From Rhodothermales bacterium (GTDB lineage: Bacteria > Bacteroidota > Rhodothermia > Rhodothermales > UBA10348), in contig JANJTM010000019.1 in the NCBI GenBank assembly GCA_024711125.1, positions 1 through 32,742 on the forward strand: a DNA stretch of 32,742 nucleotides, in the 5' to 3' direction. The notes beneath the pieces are model-generated. The model had not been told where the DNA came from, ran no database searches, and saw nothing but the letters and a program-made list of their open reading frames with translations. Positions within the stretch are counted from its first letter, which is position 1; each line of letters opens with the position of its first letter. The position numbers were made by a program, and so were the translations under genes. Positions 1 to 9,186 of the stretch are shown piece by piece.

Positions 1-1
1 G

Positions 2-2326
2 GAACGCGCGGCGTTGCTGGGACCGACGTCGGTTCCTGACGCCGAAGCGGCGCTCGAGCGGGTGGACCGTCTTCAGGATCTGCTCCGGTTCTCGGACCCG
101 ATTCCGGAAGCCTCGTTTCCCCGGGTCACCGAGGCGCTTCGACGGGCGGCCCCGGAGGGAGCCTGGCTCGAACCCGAGGATCTGCACGACATCCGGCAGG
201 TGGCCGCGTGCGCGCGGCGCATGCACGCGTACCTGTCTGCGCGGGCCGAACCGGGTTCGGCGCTGGCCGGTACGGCCGCGTCGCTCGTTCCGCTTCCCGA
301 CCTGGAACGCACGCTCGACGGGCTGCTCGACGCCGAAGGCCGGATCCGGGAGGACGCGTCGCCGGAGTTGCGGCGCATCCGCCTGGAGGCCACGCGGTCG
401 CGCGAGCGGCTGCGGTCGGAACTGGCGGCGACGCTGCGCCGTGCCGCGTCGGAGGGGTGGGCCACCGAGGAGCAGCCCACCGTCCGCGGGGGCCGGATGG
501 TCATTCCCGTGCGCGCCGAGGCCAAGCGCAAGCTCGACGGCATCGTGCAGGACGTATCGGCCACCGGACAGACGGCCTACGTGGAGCCCGCGGCCTGCGT
601 GGAACTGAACAACGACCTGCGCACGCTCGAGGCCGCCGAGCGTCGCGAGATCGTGCGGCTGCTCACGGTCGCGACCGCCGTCGTGCGCGCGTCCCGGTCG
701 CAACTCGCGGACGACGCCGCCACGCTCGCGGTCGTGGACGTCCTGGTGGCTACCGCCCGGGTGGCGAACCGTCTCGACGCACGGGTTCCCGAACGTGCTT
801 TCGACGGGGTCGTCGACCTGCGGGGCGCACGCAACCCGGAGCTTCTGCTGCGGCTCGGGAAAGGCGTCGATTCGGTCGTACCCATCGACGTGCGCCTGGA
901 CGCCGCGACACGCATGATCGTGATCTCCGGCCCCAACGCCGGAGGCAAGTCGGTCGCGCTGAAGACCGTGGGCCTCTTCGCGTCGTTGCTGGCTTCGGGC
1001 ATTCCCGTACCCTGCGATCCGGGCAGCCGGTTCGACCGGTTCGAGCGGCTGTTCGTCGAAATCGGGGACGACCAGAGCGTGGAGGACGACCTGAGCACGT
1101 TCTCGTCCCACCTGGCGCACCTGCGCGCGATGCTCGAGCGGGCCGATGAACGCACGCTCGTGATGATCGACGAGGCGGGATCGGGCACCGACCCGGACGA
1201 GGGCTCGGCGTTGGCGCAGGCCGCGCTCGAGATGCTGCTGGAACGAGGCGCACGCTGCCTCGTGACGACCCATCACGGACCCCTGAAGCGATTCGCGCAC
1301 GAAGCGGCGGGTGCGGCCAACGGCATGATGGCGTTCGATCGCGAGACGCTGAGACCCACGTTCCGGTTCGTGACGGGAGTACCCGGTGCCTCGTACGCGT
1401 TCGAGATCGCCGACCGGCTGGGCCTGCACCCCGAGGTGGTACGAAGGGCCACCGAACTGGTCGGAAGCGATCGGGCCGCGATGGAGCGACTGCTGTCGGA
1501 CCTGGATGCCCGCAACCGGGACCTGGAGCGGCAGCTGGCACGCGCGGGTGAAGCGGCCCGAGCGGCGGAGCAACGCGGCCGGATCCTCGAGGAACGCCTC
1601 GGGGCACTGCAGGCGGCCCGGCAGGAGATCCGCGCGAAGGCGCTGTCCGAGGCCGAAGCCGTGCTGCGCGAGGCCAACGCGGCCGTCGAGCGCGCCGTTC
1701 GCGAAATCCGGGAGTCCGAGGCCGAGCGCGACGTCGTGGCCGAAGCGAGGAGGCGGATCGAGGCGACGAGGGAAGCGGTGGAAAAACAGCGGAGCCGGGG
1801 CGAAAAGCGTTCGGGAGCGCGTCGCGCCCCGAGGAATCCGGCTCCACGGAGCGTTTCGGCGCCGGTCGCCCTCGCGGTCGGCGACCAGGTGCGCCTGGAC
1901 GGGGACGGACCGACCGGCGAGGTCCTCGAACTCAGGGAACACGAAGCGGTGATCGCGATGGGATCGGCCCGATTGCGGGTCGCCAGGGTTCGGCTCGTGC
2001 GGGTGGGCGGGCGCCGCCGGCAGGAGGTGACCGTCCGGCAGGTCTCGGACCGCCCCTCGGGATGGGTGGCCGCGTCGGCCCGAGTGCGCGTCGATCTCCG
2101 GGGAATGCGGGTGGACGAGGCCATCGCCGAGGTCGTCCGCTTCGTGGACGAGGCCGTAGCCGCCGGCCTCCAGCGGGTCGAAATTCTGCACGGAAAGGGC
2201 ACTGGAGCCCTCCGGCTTTCCATACACGAGTATCTTTCGACGCGTGCCGACATCTCGTCGATCGACGAGGCTCCCGTGGACCAGGGGGGTGCCGGCGTGA
2301 CCGTCGTATCGCTCCAGGAGTCCTGA
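2..2326 (+). CDS. mutS2: Endonuclease MutS2 (5'-truncated by window edge)
   Basis: MutS-family ATPase with a C-terminal Smr nuclease domain; the family suppresses homologous recombination or acts in ribosome-collision rescue. Numbering residues from the TTG at 14, the Walker A motif GPNAGGKS lies at 306-313, the Walker B acidic residue D386 is in MIDEAGSGTDPDEG, a charged coiled coil spans about 490-620, and the Smr domain runs from about 690 (VDLRGM) to the end with the motif HGKGTG starting at H726. The reading frame stays open through position 2, and the codons before the TTG (E-R-A-A) fit the conserved GRERA segment of the family. The true start is therefore upstream of the window and about 20-30 residues are missing; the TTG at 14 is not a real start. 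The next gene begins 1 base after the stop, so the two are probably cotranscribed. Confidence 0.95.
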   Translation, partial: ERAALLGPTSVPDAEAALERVDRLQDLLRFSDPIPEASFPRVTEALRRAAPEGAWLEPEDLHDIRQVAACARRMHAYLSARAEPGSALAGTAASLVPLPDLERTLDGLLDAEGRIREDASPELRRIRLEATRSRERLRSELAATLRRAASEGWATEEQPTVRGGRMVIPVRAEAKRKLDGIVQDVSATGQTAYVEPAACVELNNDLRTLEAAERREIVRLLTVATAVVRASRSQLADDAATLAVVDVLVATARVANRLDARVPERAFDGVVDLRGARNPELLLRLGKGVDSVVPIDVRLDAATRMIVISGPNAGGKSVALKTVGLFASLLASGIPVPCDPGSRFDRFERLFVEIGDDQSVEDDLSTFSSHLAHLRAMLERADERTLVMIDEAGSGTDPDEGSALAQAALEMLLERGARCLVTTHHGPLKRFAHEAAGAANGMMAFDRETLRPTFRFVTGVPGASYAFEIADRLGLHPEVVRRATELVGSDRAAMERLLSDLDARNRDLERQLARAGEAARAAEQRGRILEERLGALQAARQEIRAKALSEAEAVLREANAAVERAVREIRESEAERDVVAEARRRIEATREAVEKQRSRGEKRSGARRAPRNPAPRSVSAPVALAVGDQVRLDGDGPTGEVLELREHEAVIAMGSARLRVARVRLVRVGGRRRQEVTVRQVSDRPSGWVAASARVRVDLRGMRVDEAIAEVVRFVDEAVAAGLQRVEILHGKGTGALRLSIHEYLSTRADISSIDEAPVDQGGAGVTVVSLQES

Positions 2327-2327
2327 A

Positions 2328-3290
2328 ATGGCCCGAATCGTCATCACCCGCCCGCTTCCGCCCGAGGAAATCGACGTGCTGCGCACGGCGCACGAGGTCG
2401 TGGTGCACGACATCGGACCCGACAACGGGGGGGACGAGGATCGCATCATCGAGGCGCTCCGGGGTGCCGATGCCGCGATCACGCTCCTGGACAACCCGGT
2501 TTCGGCCCGGGTCCTGTCGGCCTGTCCCGGCCTGAAGATCGTGGCGCAGTGCGCCGTCGGATACGACAACGTGGACGTGCTCGCCGCCAAGGAGCTCCAG
2601 ATCCCGGTCAGCAATACGCCGGGCGTACTGACCGATGCCACCGCCGATTTCACGATGGCCCTGCTGCTCGCCGCGGCGCGGCGGCTGCGCGAGGCCGATC
2701 GGTACCTGCGCGACGGACGGTTCCGGCGTTGGGAGATGCTCGAGCTGCTCGGAACGGGGCTGTCGGGAAAGACGCTCGGTATCGTGGGGCTGGGACGGAT
2801 CGGAAGCGCGGTGGCGCGGCGGGCGCTCGGTTTCGGCATGCGCATCACGTATCACGACCGCGGGCACTCGAACCCCACGAAGGAACGCCGGGTCGTGGCG
2901 CATCGCGTGGATTTCGCCACGCTTCTGGCCGAAAGCGACGTCATCACGCTGCACTGCCCGCTCAACGCCGAGAGCCGGCACCTGATCGACGCGAGCGCCC
3001 TCGCGCGCATGAAGCGGGGCGCGATTCTCGTGAACACCTCGCGCGGTCCCGTGGTGGACGAAGCCGCCCTCGTGGACGCGCTGCGCTCCGGCCACCTGGC
3101 CGCGGCCGGCCTCGACGTATTCGAGCGGGAGCCGGACCTCCATCCGGGGCTCTTCGAACTCGACAACGTGGTGCTCGCACCGCACCTCGGCAGCGCCACG
3201 CGCGAGACGCGTCGAGCGATGGCGCGCATGTGCGTCGAGGCGGTGACGGCCGCGCTGGCGGGCCTGGACATTCCGTACCGGGTAGCCTGA
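2328..3290 (+). CDS. D-2-hydroxyacid dehydrogenase (glyoxylate/hydroxypyruvate reductase-like)
   Basis: NAD(P)-dependent reduction of a 2-keto acid to a D-2-hydroxy acid, cytosolic. The 320-residue protein has the usual family length. It shows the Rossmann loop GLGRIG at 154-159, an acidic residue at the end of the next strand (D177, which suggests NAD(H) rather than NADP(H)), and the catalytic set R239 (in NTSRGPVVDE), E268 (in VFEREP) and H286 (in APHLGSAT). The catalytic-domain motif CAVGYDNVD at 75-83 is also present. The closest families are glyoxylate reductase/D-glycerate dehydrogenase; phosphoglycerate dehydrogenase is less likely because no ACT domain follows. ATG lies 1 base after the mutS2 stop with GGAG about 10 bases upstream, inside mutS2. 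The exact substrate cannot be read from sequence. Confidence 0.9.
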   Translation: MARIVITRPLPPEEIDVLRTAHEVVVHDIGPDNGGDEDRIIEALRGADAAITLLDNPVSARVLSACPGLKIVAQCAVGYDNVDVLAAKELQIPVSNTPGVLTDATADFTMALLLAAARRLREADRYLRDGRFRRWEMLELLGTGLSGKTLGIVGLGRIGSAVARRALGFGMRITYHDRGHSNPTKERRVVAHRVDFATLLAESDVITLHCPLNAESRHLIDASALARMKRGAILVNTSRGPVVDEAALVDALRSGHLAAAGLDVFEREPDLHPGLFELDNVVLAPHLGSATRETRRAMARMCVEAVTAALAGLDIPYRVA

Positions 3291-3349
3291 CGGTCTGCGG
3301 ACCGGTTTTTGCCTACTTTCCGGGCGACCTGAGCCCACGGACCGGGACC

Positions 3350-3763
3350 ATGCGGAGAACCCCGAGACTGCGCCTGTTGGCGCTGGCGTTGTTGTTGGCC
3401 GGGGCGCGGCTGTCCACGGCACAGGACGTCGAACCCGCGGCGGCGAGCGTCCTCCGGGCCCTGGAGACGGGCGACGCCGAGCGCCTGCTCTCGAGTACGC
3501 CGGCGCGCCTCGAGATTGCCCTTTTCGGCGCCACCCGGCGCTACAGCCGCCCGCAGGCCCTGTTCGTGCTGCGGGACTTCTTCCGCGAGTACCCTCCCGT
3601 TCGGGTCGAACCCCAGGCGGCGACCGCCACGGGAGCGGGTTGGATGGGCAGCTTCGGGTACACGGTGGAACGCGGGGCAAGACCGCTCGTCGTCGGCGTC
3701 CAGATGCGATTCCTGTTCGACCAATGGCAGGTGACGCGGGTGATCATCCGGGAGGTGCGCTGA
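3350..3763 (+). CDS. DUF4783 exported protein
   Basis: A 137-residue protein that begins with a clear Sec signal peptide (two Arg, a Leu/Ala-rich core, probable cleavage after STAQ near residue 25). The mature part matches the Bacteroidota DUF4783 pattern: an opening helix of the type 'LRALETGDAERL', a strand pair, then 'YSRPQALFVLRDFF' and a C-terminal WQVTRVIIREVR strand. The fold is NTF2-like by family knowledge; no biochemical role is established. The start ATG at 3350 was chosen because the signal peptide starts there, although the frame is open far upstream. A TACTTTC element at 3314-3320 could be a -7 box, but no -33 element is visible at the right distance. Its stop directly abuts the GTG of the histidine kinase, so the two are likely translated from one mRNA. 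Confidence 0.85.
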   Translation: MRRTPRLRLLALALLLAGARLSTAQDVEPAAASVLRALETGDAERLLSSTPARLEIALFGATRRYSRPQALFVLRDFFREYPPVRVEPQAATATGAGWMGSFGYTVERGARPLVVGVQMRFLFDQWQVTRVIIREVR

Positions 3764-6700
3764 GTGCGGCCCGACCGATCCCCGTCCTTGGCGAACGCGG
3801 CGTGGGGCGCGGCCCTTGTCATCGCATTCGTCGGCCTGCTTGCCGCAGCGCTCGTTCGTGAGCGGGCCCGTTCCACCGACGAAACGGGTCGGATCGAAGC
3901 GAGGGAGCGGCTCGTAACCTCCGGCCTCGACCGTGCCGAGCAGGATTTCCAGGCGCTCCTTCGGGGTGTGCAGGATGCCGGGCGGGCGGTTGCGTCCGAT
4001 CCGCGGGTGATCGAGGCCTTCCGCTCGCTGGCCGACGGCGACGCCAGGGCCGGCGACCGGCTGGTGGCCGTGGCGACCGACCTGGATCTTCGCCCGCTCC
4101 AGGCCGTCGAGCTGTACGATGCCACGCCTCGAATCCGTGCGTGGAACGGGTTCGCCATGCCCGTCGACCGGGGACCCGGAGATCCGAGATTCCTCGCCGA
4201 GCCGTTTCTCGAGATCGCGTTCGACGGTGATCGGCGGGCAGCCCTCGTGGCCTGGGTTCCGATCGTCGACCGGGGACGTGCGTTGGGCGCGGTCCGTGCG
4301 ATGCGCCTGGTACTGGCCCGGTACCCGGTGCGCAACGAGTACCTGAGGGACGAATCGCTGGCCGACGACTGGAGACGGGCGACCGGTCTCGAGGTTACCG
4401 TCCGGCTGGGGTCGGAGGCGTCCGATGCGGACGAGGCTGTCGCTTCCAGGACGCTGCGCGCTCCGGACGGGCGCGTTTTTGCCACCGTGGGCATCGTCGA
4501 GCCGACGCTCGAAGCCGCCGCGACGCGCGTGGCCGGGCGGTACGAAGCGGTGGTCGGCTTCTGGGTCACCCTTCTCGTGATCGCGTGGCTCGGCGCCACG
4601 GCGCGGTGGGTGCTCCGCGGCGGCGGCCGGGCTTGGGCGGCCGCGGCGGCGGCGCTCGTCTCGGCGGTCGGCGGGCGCGCCGCCCTCCTGCTGTTCGACG
4701 TTCCGGCCGCCTGGCAGGGGGGCAAGGCCCCTCTCGCGCCGCTCTTCGATCCCGAGCACCTGGCTTCTCCGTGGGCGTTCGGCCTGTTCGCCTCGATCGG
4801 CGAACTCGTCGTCACCACCCTGTTCGCGCTCTGGCTTGCCGTGCTCTTCGGAGCCCGCGTCCTGAGGGGGAATCCCTCAGCCGAGCATCCGGCGCGGTCG
4901 CTCGCGCCCCGGGCGCTCGTTGCGGCGGCCATCTCGGCGGCCCTGTTCATCTTCGTGGAAGCCACCGCACAGCGTCTGCTGGACGACTCGACGCTGGGCT
5001 ACTTCGTGCGATCGGGCCTGCTGCCGCAACGCCTCGTGGTCGTCGTGTTCGCTTCGCTGCTCGTCCTGCTCTTCGTCGCGCTCGCGGTGGGCTCTGCCGC
5101 GTGGAAGGGACTCGTCGGATCCCCGGATCTGCGCAGCCGGAAGCTCGCGGCGGTCGCGTTGGCGATGGCCAGCGCACCGGTATGGGTCGTGGCGTATCTC
5201 TTGGTGCCGATGCGGGATCCGGGCCTCATCATCGGGCTGGTGCTCTTCACCGGTGTCTGCGCGGCGGCGGGCCTGGCCCGGCGCGAGCCGGGTCGAAGAC
5301 TCGCCGAGCGTCTCACGGCGCGGGCGGTCCTGTCGACCGTTCTTCTCGTGGCGCTTCTCCTGTATCCGGCGCTGGATCGAGGGCTGGAAAAGGAGCGCCG
5401 CGATCGCATGGCCGACGGAGCGACGGCGTTCTTCGAGGAGACCGATCCCCTGGTGGTCTATTCGGTCGAACGGGCGCTGGAAGACCTCTCTGAAGACCTC
5501 GGACCCGGGGCGGGTGCCGCCGATTCCGTGTTGACGGCCGGCCTTCGCGCCTCTTTCCTGGCCTCGCTCGGAACGTTCGAGGTCTCGGCGGCCTGGATAG
5601 GGCCCGACGGCGCGACCATCGGCCGTTCCGGTCCGGCGCGCACCCGCGGCGCCCAGGCGGCGCTCGACGCGCGGGATCGGGACGACGTCGACCTGCTCCG
5701 CGCGATGGCGGGCCCGAATGGGGCCGGAACGCCGAGGGTAGAGAAGCTCACGAGTCCCCGCGAGCGCGACCGGTTCGATTACGTCGGTCTCGCCGGCCTC
5801 GGTGACCGGGGTTGGCTGCTGGTCCGGGCGGCCCAACATGAACATCTGCCTGCCGGAAGCACCCCGTTCCCGAGGGTCCTCGTCCCGGCGGGGACCTACG
5901 GGACGGCCTACCAGGACCTCTCGATCGCCGAATTTCGCGACGACGTGCTGGTCCGGAGCTTCGGGCAGGAGTTCGGTCGGTCCTATCTCGATGCCGCCGT
6001 GATGGCCGACCTTTCGAGGCTCGGTGCGGCCTGGCGTACCGAGGAGGTGGGAGGGAGGGAGTACCTCACGTACTACGTGCAGCGAGGCAGGAACGGCGAA
6101 GGTCCGGGCCCGGAACGCACCGTAGCGGTGCGGCAGCCCTCGGTAAGCCTCTTCGACCGGCTGTACTACCTCCTTCGACTGACGGTCTCAGGGCTCATCG
6201 TCGCGGTTCCGGTCTACCTGGCGGGCCTGGTCGCGCGCCGCCGGGCGGGCCTGCTGCCGGTCGCGCGCGCACGCTTCCGGGACCGGGTCCTCGACGCCTT
6301 CTTCGCGGTGGGGCTTGCCGCGGTGCTGGCGATGGGTGCGCTCGGCCTTCGCGTCGTCACGGGAGAGAACGAGCGGGCGATCGAGAGCTGGCTGCGGCAG
6401 CACCTCGAGCGGGTGGAAGAGACGCTGGTGCAGGATTCGGGAGTGGACGAACTGCCGTACCGCGCGCTGGAGCGCGTCGAGATCGATTCGCTGGCGGCGC
6501 GGGTGGGTCTCGACCTCACCGTCTACCGGGGCTTCGAATTGGAGTCCTCGAGCCGTCCGCAGCTGGCGAGGGATCGCCTGATCCCGACCCGCCTTCCGAT
6601 CGAGGCCTACCGGGCACTGTTCGTCGACGGATTCCGGTTCGTCGACGTGGAGGAGCGACTGGGCAATTTCCGGTACACGGCGGGATACCGTGCGCTGACC

Positions 6701-7738
6701 GACGAGCAGGGCGTTCCGAGATACGTCGTCTCCGTGCCGACGCTTCCCGAGCAGGAACGTATCGAGGAGGAGAGGGCCCGTACGGTCGCCTATCTCTTCG
6801 GCGCGCTGCTGCTGCTGGTGTTGGCGGTCATGGCCACGGCCGCGGTCATCGCGAACGCCCTGACGCGTCCGCTCGTGCGGCTGCGCACCGGCCTGGAGCG
6901 GGTCGCGGAGGGCCGGTACGAGCGCATCCGGCCGCTGGACACCCGCGACGAACTGGGTGATCTCGTCTCCACGTTCAACCTCATGCAGGACCAGCTCGCC
7001 GAAAGCCGGCGCCTGCTCGCGGCCCAGGAACGCCAGCTGGCGTGGAGGGAGATGGCGCGCCAGGTGGCCCACGAGATCAAGAATTCGCTCACGCCGATGA
7101 AGCTGACGATCCAGCATCTGCGGCGAGCGTGGGAGAGGGATCCCGGCGGGGCCTCGTTCCCCGATCTGTTCGAACGCAAGACTTCGACGCTGCTCGACCA
7201 GAGCGAGGCGTTGGTCCGCATCGCGAACGAGTTCTCGACGTTCGCCCGGATGCCGCTGCCGACCCTGGAAGTACTCGACCTGAACCGTGTGGCTTCGTCG
7301 GCCGTGCTGCTGATGCAGGAGCAGTCGGGTATCCCGATCGAGCTGGACCTTGCGGAGGAACCGCTCGACGTGGAGGGCGATCGCGAGGCGCTGCAGCGGG
7401 TGTTCATCAATTTCATCAAGAACGCGGTGGAGGCCCTCGAATCCCGGGCAGACGGGACGATCCGCGTCGTGACGCGCGCCGACCTCGATCCGGAAACGGG
7501 GCTGGCGACCGCGCTGGCCCGCGTCGTCGACGACGGCCCTGGCGTTGCTCCGGAGGTGCGAGACCGCATCTTCGTGCCCGCCTTTTCCACGAAGACGAGC
7601 GGAACGGGGCTCGGGTTGGCGATCGCCCGATCCACGGTCGAGGAACTGCGCGGCAGCATCGGGTTCGAGACCGAGACCGGGCAGGGTTCCACCTTCTGGT
7701 TCCGACTGCCGCTGATCCCGGCGGACCGTGATTCCTGA
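3764..7738 (+). CDS. Giant multi-pass sensor histidine kinase (NtrY-like C-terminus)
   Basis: A 1324-residue membrane histidine kinase with a GTG start directly after the preceding stop. About twelve hydrophobic segments are visible (near 11-31, 263-283, 291-311, 342-365, 381-400, 423-445, 461-482, 488-505, 520-537, 800-825, 845-865 and 1008-1033). They separate three large, probably periplasmic sensor regions: 32-260, 540-798 and 866-1007. HAMP follows at about 1034-1085. The HisKA motif AHEIKNSLTPMKL has phospho-acceptor H1103, and the ATPase domain has N1220 (N box), DDGPG from 1256 (G1) and GTGLGL at 1280-1285 (G2). All catalytic motifs look intact. No receiver domain is fused and no response regulator gene is nearby, so the partner is elsewhere. 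The kinase half resembles NtrY-type kinases; the multi-helix central region was not recognised. The downstream trkAH genes may or may not be targets. Confidence 0.9.
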   Translation: MRPDRSPSLANAAWGAALVIAFVGLLAAALVRERARSTDETGRIEARERLVTSGLDRAEQDFQALLRGVQDAGRAVASDPRVIEAFRSLADGDARAGDRLVAVATDLDLRPLQAVELYDATPRIRAWNGFAMPVDRGPGDPRFLAEPFLEIAFDGDRRAALVAWVPIVDRGRALGAVRAMRLVLARYPVRNEYLRDESLADDWRRATGLEVTVRLGSEASDADEAVASRTLRAPDGRVFATVGIVEPTLEAAATRVAGRYEAVVGFWVTLLVIAWLGATARWVLRGGGRAWAAAAAALVSAVGGRAALLLFDVPAAWQGGKAPLAPLFDPEHLASPWAFGLFASIGELVVTTLFALWLAVLFGARVLRGNPSAEHPARSLAPRALVAAAISAALFIFVEATAQRLLDDSTLGYFVRSGLLPQRLVVVVFASLLVLLFVALAVGSAAWKGLVGSPDLRSRKLAAVALAMASAPVWVVAYLLVPMRDPGLIIGLVLFTGVCAAAGLARREPGRRLAERLTARAVLSTVLLVALLLYPALDRGLEKERRDRMADGATAFFEETDPLVVYSVERALEDLSEDLGPGAGAADSVLTAGLRASFLASLGTFEVSAAWIGPDGATIGRSGPARTRGAQAALDARDRDDVDLLRAMAGPNGAGTPRVEKLTSPRERDRFDYVGLAGLGDRGWLLVRAAQHEHLPAGSTPFPRVLVPAGTYGTAYQDLSIAEFRDDVLVRSFGQEFGRSYLDAAVMADLSRLGAAWRTEEVGGREYLTYYVQRGRNGEGPGPERTVAVRQPSVSLFDRLYYLLRLTVSGLIVAVPVYLAGLVARRRAGLLPVARARFRDRVLDAFFAVGLAAVLAMGALGLRVVTGENERAIESWLRQHLERVEETLVQDSGVDELPYRALERVEIDSLAARVGLDLTVYRGFELESSSRPQLARDRLIPTRLPIEAYRALFVDGFRFVDVEERLGNFRYTAGYRALTDEQGVPRYVVSVPTLPEQERIEEERARTVAYLFGALLLLVLAVMATAAVIANALTRPLVRLRTGLERVAEGRYERIRPLDTRDELGDLVSTFNLMQDQLAESRRLLAAQERQLAWREMARQVAHEIKNSLTPMKLTIQHLRRAWERDPGGASFPDLFERKTSTLLDQSEALVRIANEFSTFARMPLPTLEVLDLNRVASSAVLLMQEQSGIPIELDLAEEPLDVEGDREALQRVFINFIKNAVEALESRADGTIRVVTRADLDPETGLATALARVVDDGPGVAPEVRDRIFVPAFSTKTSGTGLGLAIARSTVEELRGSIGFETETGQGSTFWFRLPLIPADRDS

Positions 7739-7758
7739 GTCGCCCGGGGGTATCTTGC
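7728..7758 (+). promoter_or_regulatory. Possible -33/-7 promoter and leader of trkAH
   Basis: TATCTTGC at 7751-7758 resembles the Bacteroidota -7 box TAnnTTTG. Exactly 20 bases upstream is only GTGA (7728-7731), an imperfect -33 box, so support is moderate at best. The leader that follows contains two perfect 5-bp stems with 4-base loops: CGGCG/CGCCG at 7767-7780 and CCCGC/GCGGG at 7795-7808. Neither looks like a known riboswitch, including the K+-linked c-di-AMP class, which is much longer. Confidence 0.3.
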
Positions 7759-7820
7759 CCACCGCGCGGCGATCCCGCCGACCTGTTAACGAGACCCGCT
7801 GACGCGGGCACGACGAGCGC

Positions 7821-9167
7821 ATGCGCGCGATCATCATCGGGGCCGGAGAAGTCGGATTCGACGTCGCGAGACTGCTCTCGATGGAGCAGCACGACGTGGT
7901 CGTCGTGGACGTGGACGAAGGAGCGCTCGAAACGGTCCGGGAGCGGCTCGACGTCATGACGGTGCGCGGCAACGCCACGTCGGCCGAAGTGCTGCGCGAG
8001 GCGGGAGCCGAACGGGCCGACATCTGTGTCGCCGTGACGACCGTCGACGAGGTGAACATCGTCGCGTGCATGTTGGCCGACCGGCTGGGGATCGAGACGA
8101 CGATCGCGCGGGTGCGCTCGGACGAGCTGTCGAACGCCGATTCGGTGCTACGGGCCGAGGATTTCGGCATCGACGCGATGATCCACCCCGAGGAGAGTGC
8201 GGCGAGCGAAGTCGAGCGGCTCATCCAGCGGGCGGGGGCGAGCGATATCCTTCCGCTCGCCGACGGGCGTGTGCAACTCGTCGGTCTCCGCATCGACAAG
8301 GATTCCCCGGTGGTCGGCCGGCGGCTGCGCGAACTGTCCCTGCCCAACGTACCTTTTCGCGTGGCCGGGATCTCGCGGGGCATCCGCACGCTGCTGCCGG
8401 GAGGAGACGAGACCCTGCGTGCGAACGACGTGGTCTTCGTGCTGTCGCTGCCGAAACACGTGCCGCCCGTGCTCGAGATGCTGGGCAAGAGCGACCGCCG
8501 CATCGAGCGGGTCATGATTCTCGGCGGCACCGACGTCGGCATCCGCGTCGCGCGCAGCCTGGGCGAAGCGAAGTACCGCCGGGTGAAGCTCGTCGAACCC
8601 GACCGCGAACGGGCCGAGCGCATCGCCGAGCACCTCGGCAACGTCATGGTGCTTCACGGAGCCCTGACCGACATCGACCTGCTGGTCACCGAGGGGCTGC
8701 CCGACATGGATGCGTTCGTCGCCGTGACGGGCGACGAGGAGTCGAATCTCGTTACCTGCCTGCTGGCGAAGCACCTCGGCGTGCGCAAGACCGTCGCCCT
8801 GCTGTCGAAGCCGGCGTACATCCCGATCAGCCAGTCGATCGGCCTCGACTCCGCGGTGAACATGAAGCTCGCGATCTCGCGGGAGGTAGTTCGCCACCTG
8901 CGCGGCAAACACGTCATGAGCGTCGCCACGGTGCACGGCCTCGACGCCGAGATCCTCGAATTCGTGGCGTCGCCGCGTTCTCCGATCACGAGGGACGAGG
9001 TGGCCAAGGTGCAGATTCCGCGCGGAATCCTGATCGGCGCCGTGCTGCACGAGAAGAACGCCGAGATCGTCACCGGAGTGACCCGCATCGAGGCGGGCGA
9101 CCGGGTGTACGCCTTCGTTTCGTCGGGCCTGGCGCCGCAGGCCGCCCGGCTCTTCTCGCGCGGCTGA
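7821..9167 (+). CDS. trkA: Trk system potassium uptake protein TrkA
   Basis: Cytosolic NAD(H)-binding regulator of the TrkH potassium channel. The 448-residue length is that of the classic two-repeat TrkA. The first RCK-N Rossmann loop GAGEVG is at 7-12 with acidic residues after strand 2 (D30, D32), followed by an RCK-C domain to about 225. The second repeat starts at RVMILGGTDVG (loop 235-240) with its own RCK-C at the end. The start ATG at 7821 is fixed by the Rossmann strand MRAIIIGAG. The trkH gene starts 19 bases after the stop, so both subunits are made from one transcript. Gating ligands (NADH/NAD+, ATP or a cyclic dinucleotide at RCK-C) are known for the family but cannot be assigned here. 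Confidence 0.96.
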   Translation: MRAIIIGAGEVGFDVARLLSMEQHDVVVVDVDEGALETVRERLDVMTVRGNATSAEVLREAGAERADICVAVTTVDEVNIVACMLADRLGIETTIARVRSDELSNADSVLRAEDFGIDAMIHPEESAASEVERLIQRAGASDILPLADGRVQLVGLRIDKDSPVVGRRLRELSLPNVPFRVAGISRGIRTLLPGGDETLRANDVVFVLSLPKHVPPVLEMLGKSDRRIERVMILGGTDVGIRVARSLGEAKYRRVKLVEPDRERAERIAEHLGNVMVLHGALTDIDLLVTEGLPDMDAFVAVTGDEESNLVTCLLAKHLGVRKTVALLSKPAYIPISQSIGLDSAVNMKLAISREVVRHLRGKHVMSVATVHGLDAEILEFVASPRSPITRDEVAKVQIPRGILIGAVLHEKNAEIVTGVTRIEAGDRVYAFVSSGLAPQAARLFSRG

Positions 9168-9186
9168 ACCCGTTCCGGACCCGGTC

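Noticed and set aside
14-16. TTG at position 14 as start of mutS2
   Set aside because: The frame is open to the window edge and the preceding codons continue a conserved family segment, so the gene simply starts outside the window.
7739-7820. c-di-AMP (ydaO-type) riboswitch before trkA
   Set aside because: The 82-bp leader is too short and shows only two small separate hairpins without the conserved ydaO core.
6188-8647. Long - strand open frame crossing the histidine kinase and trkA
   Set aside because: It spans two genes with strong family motifs on the other strand and shows low-complexity Ser/Arg content without any motif.
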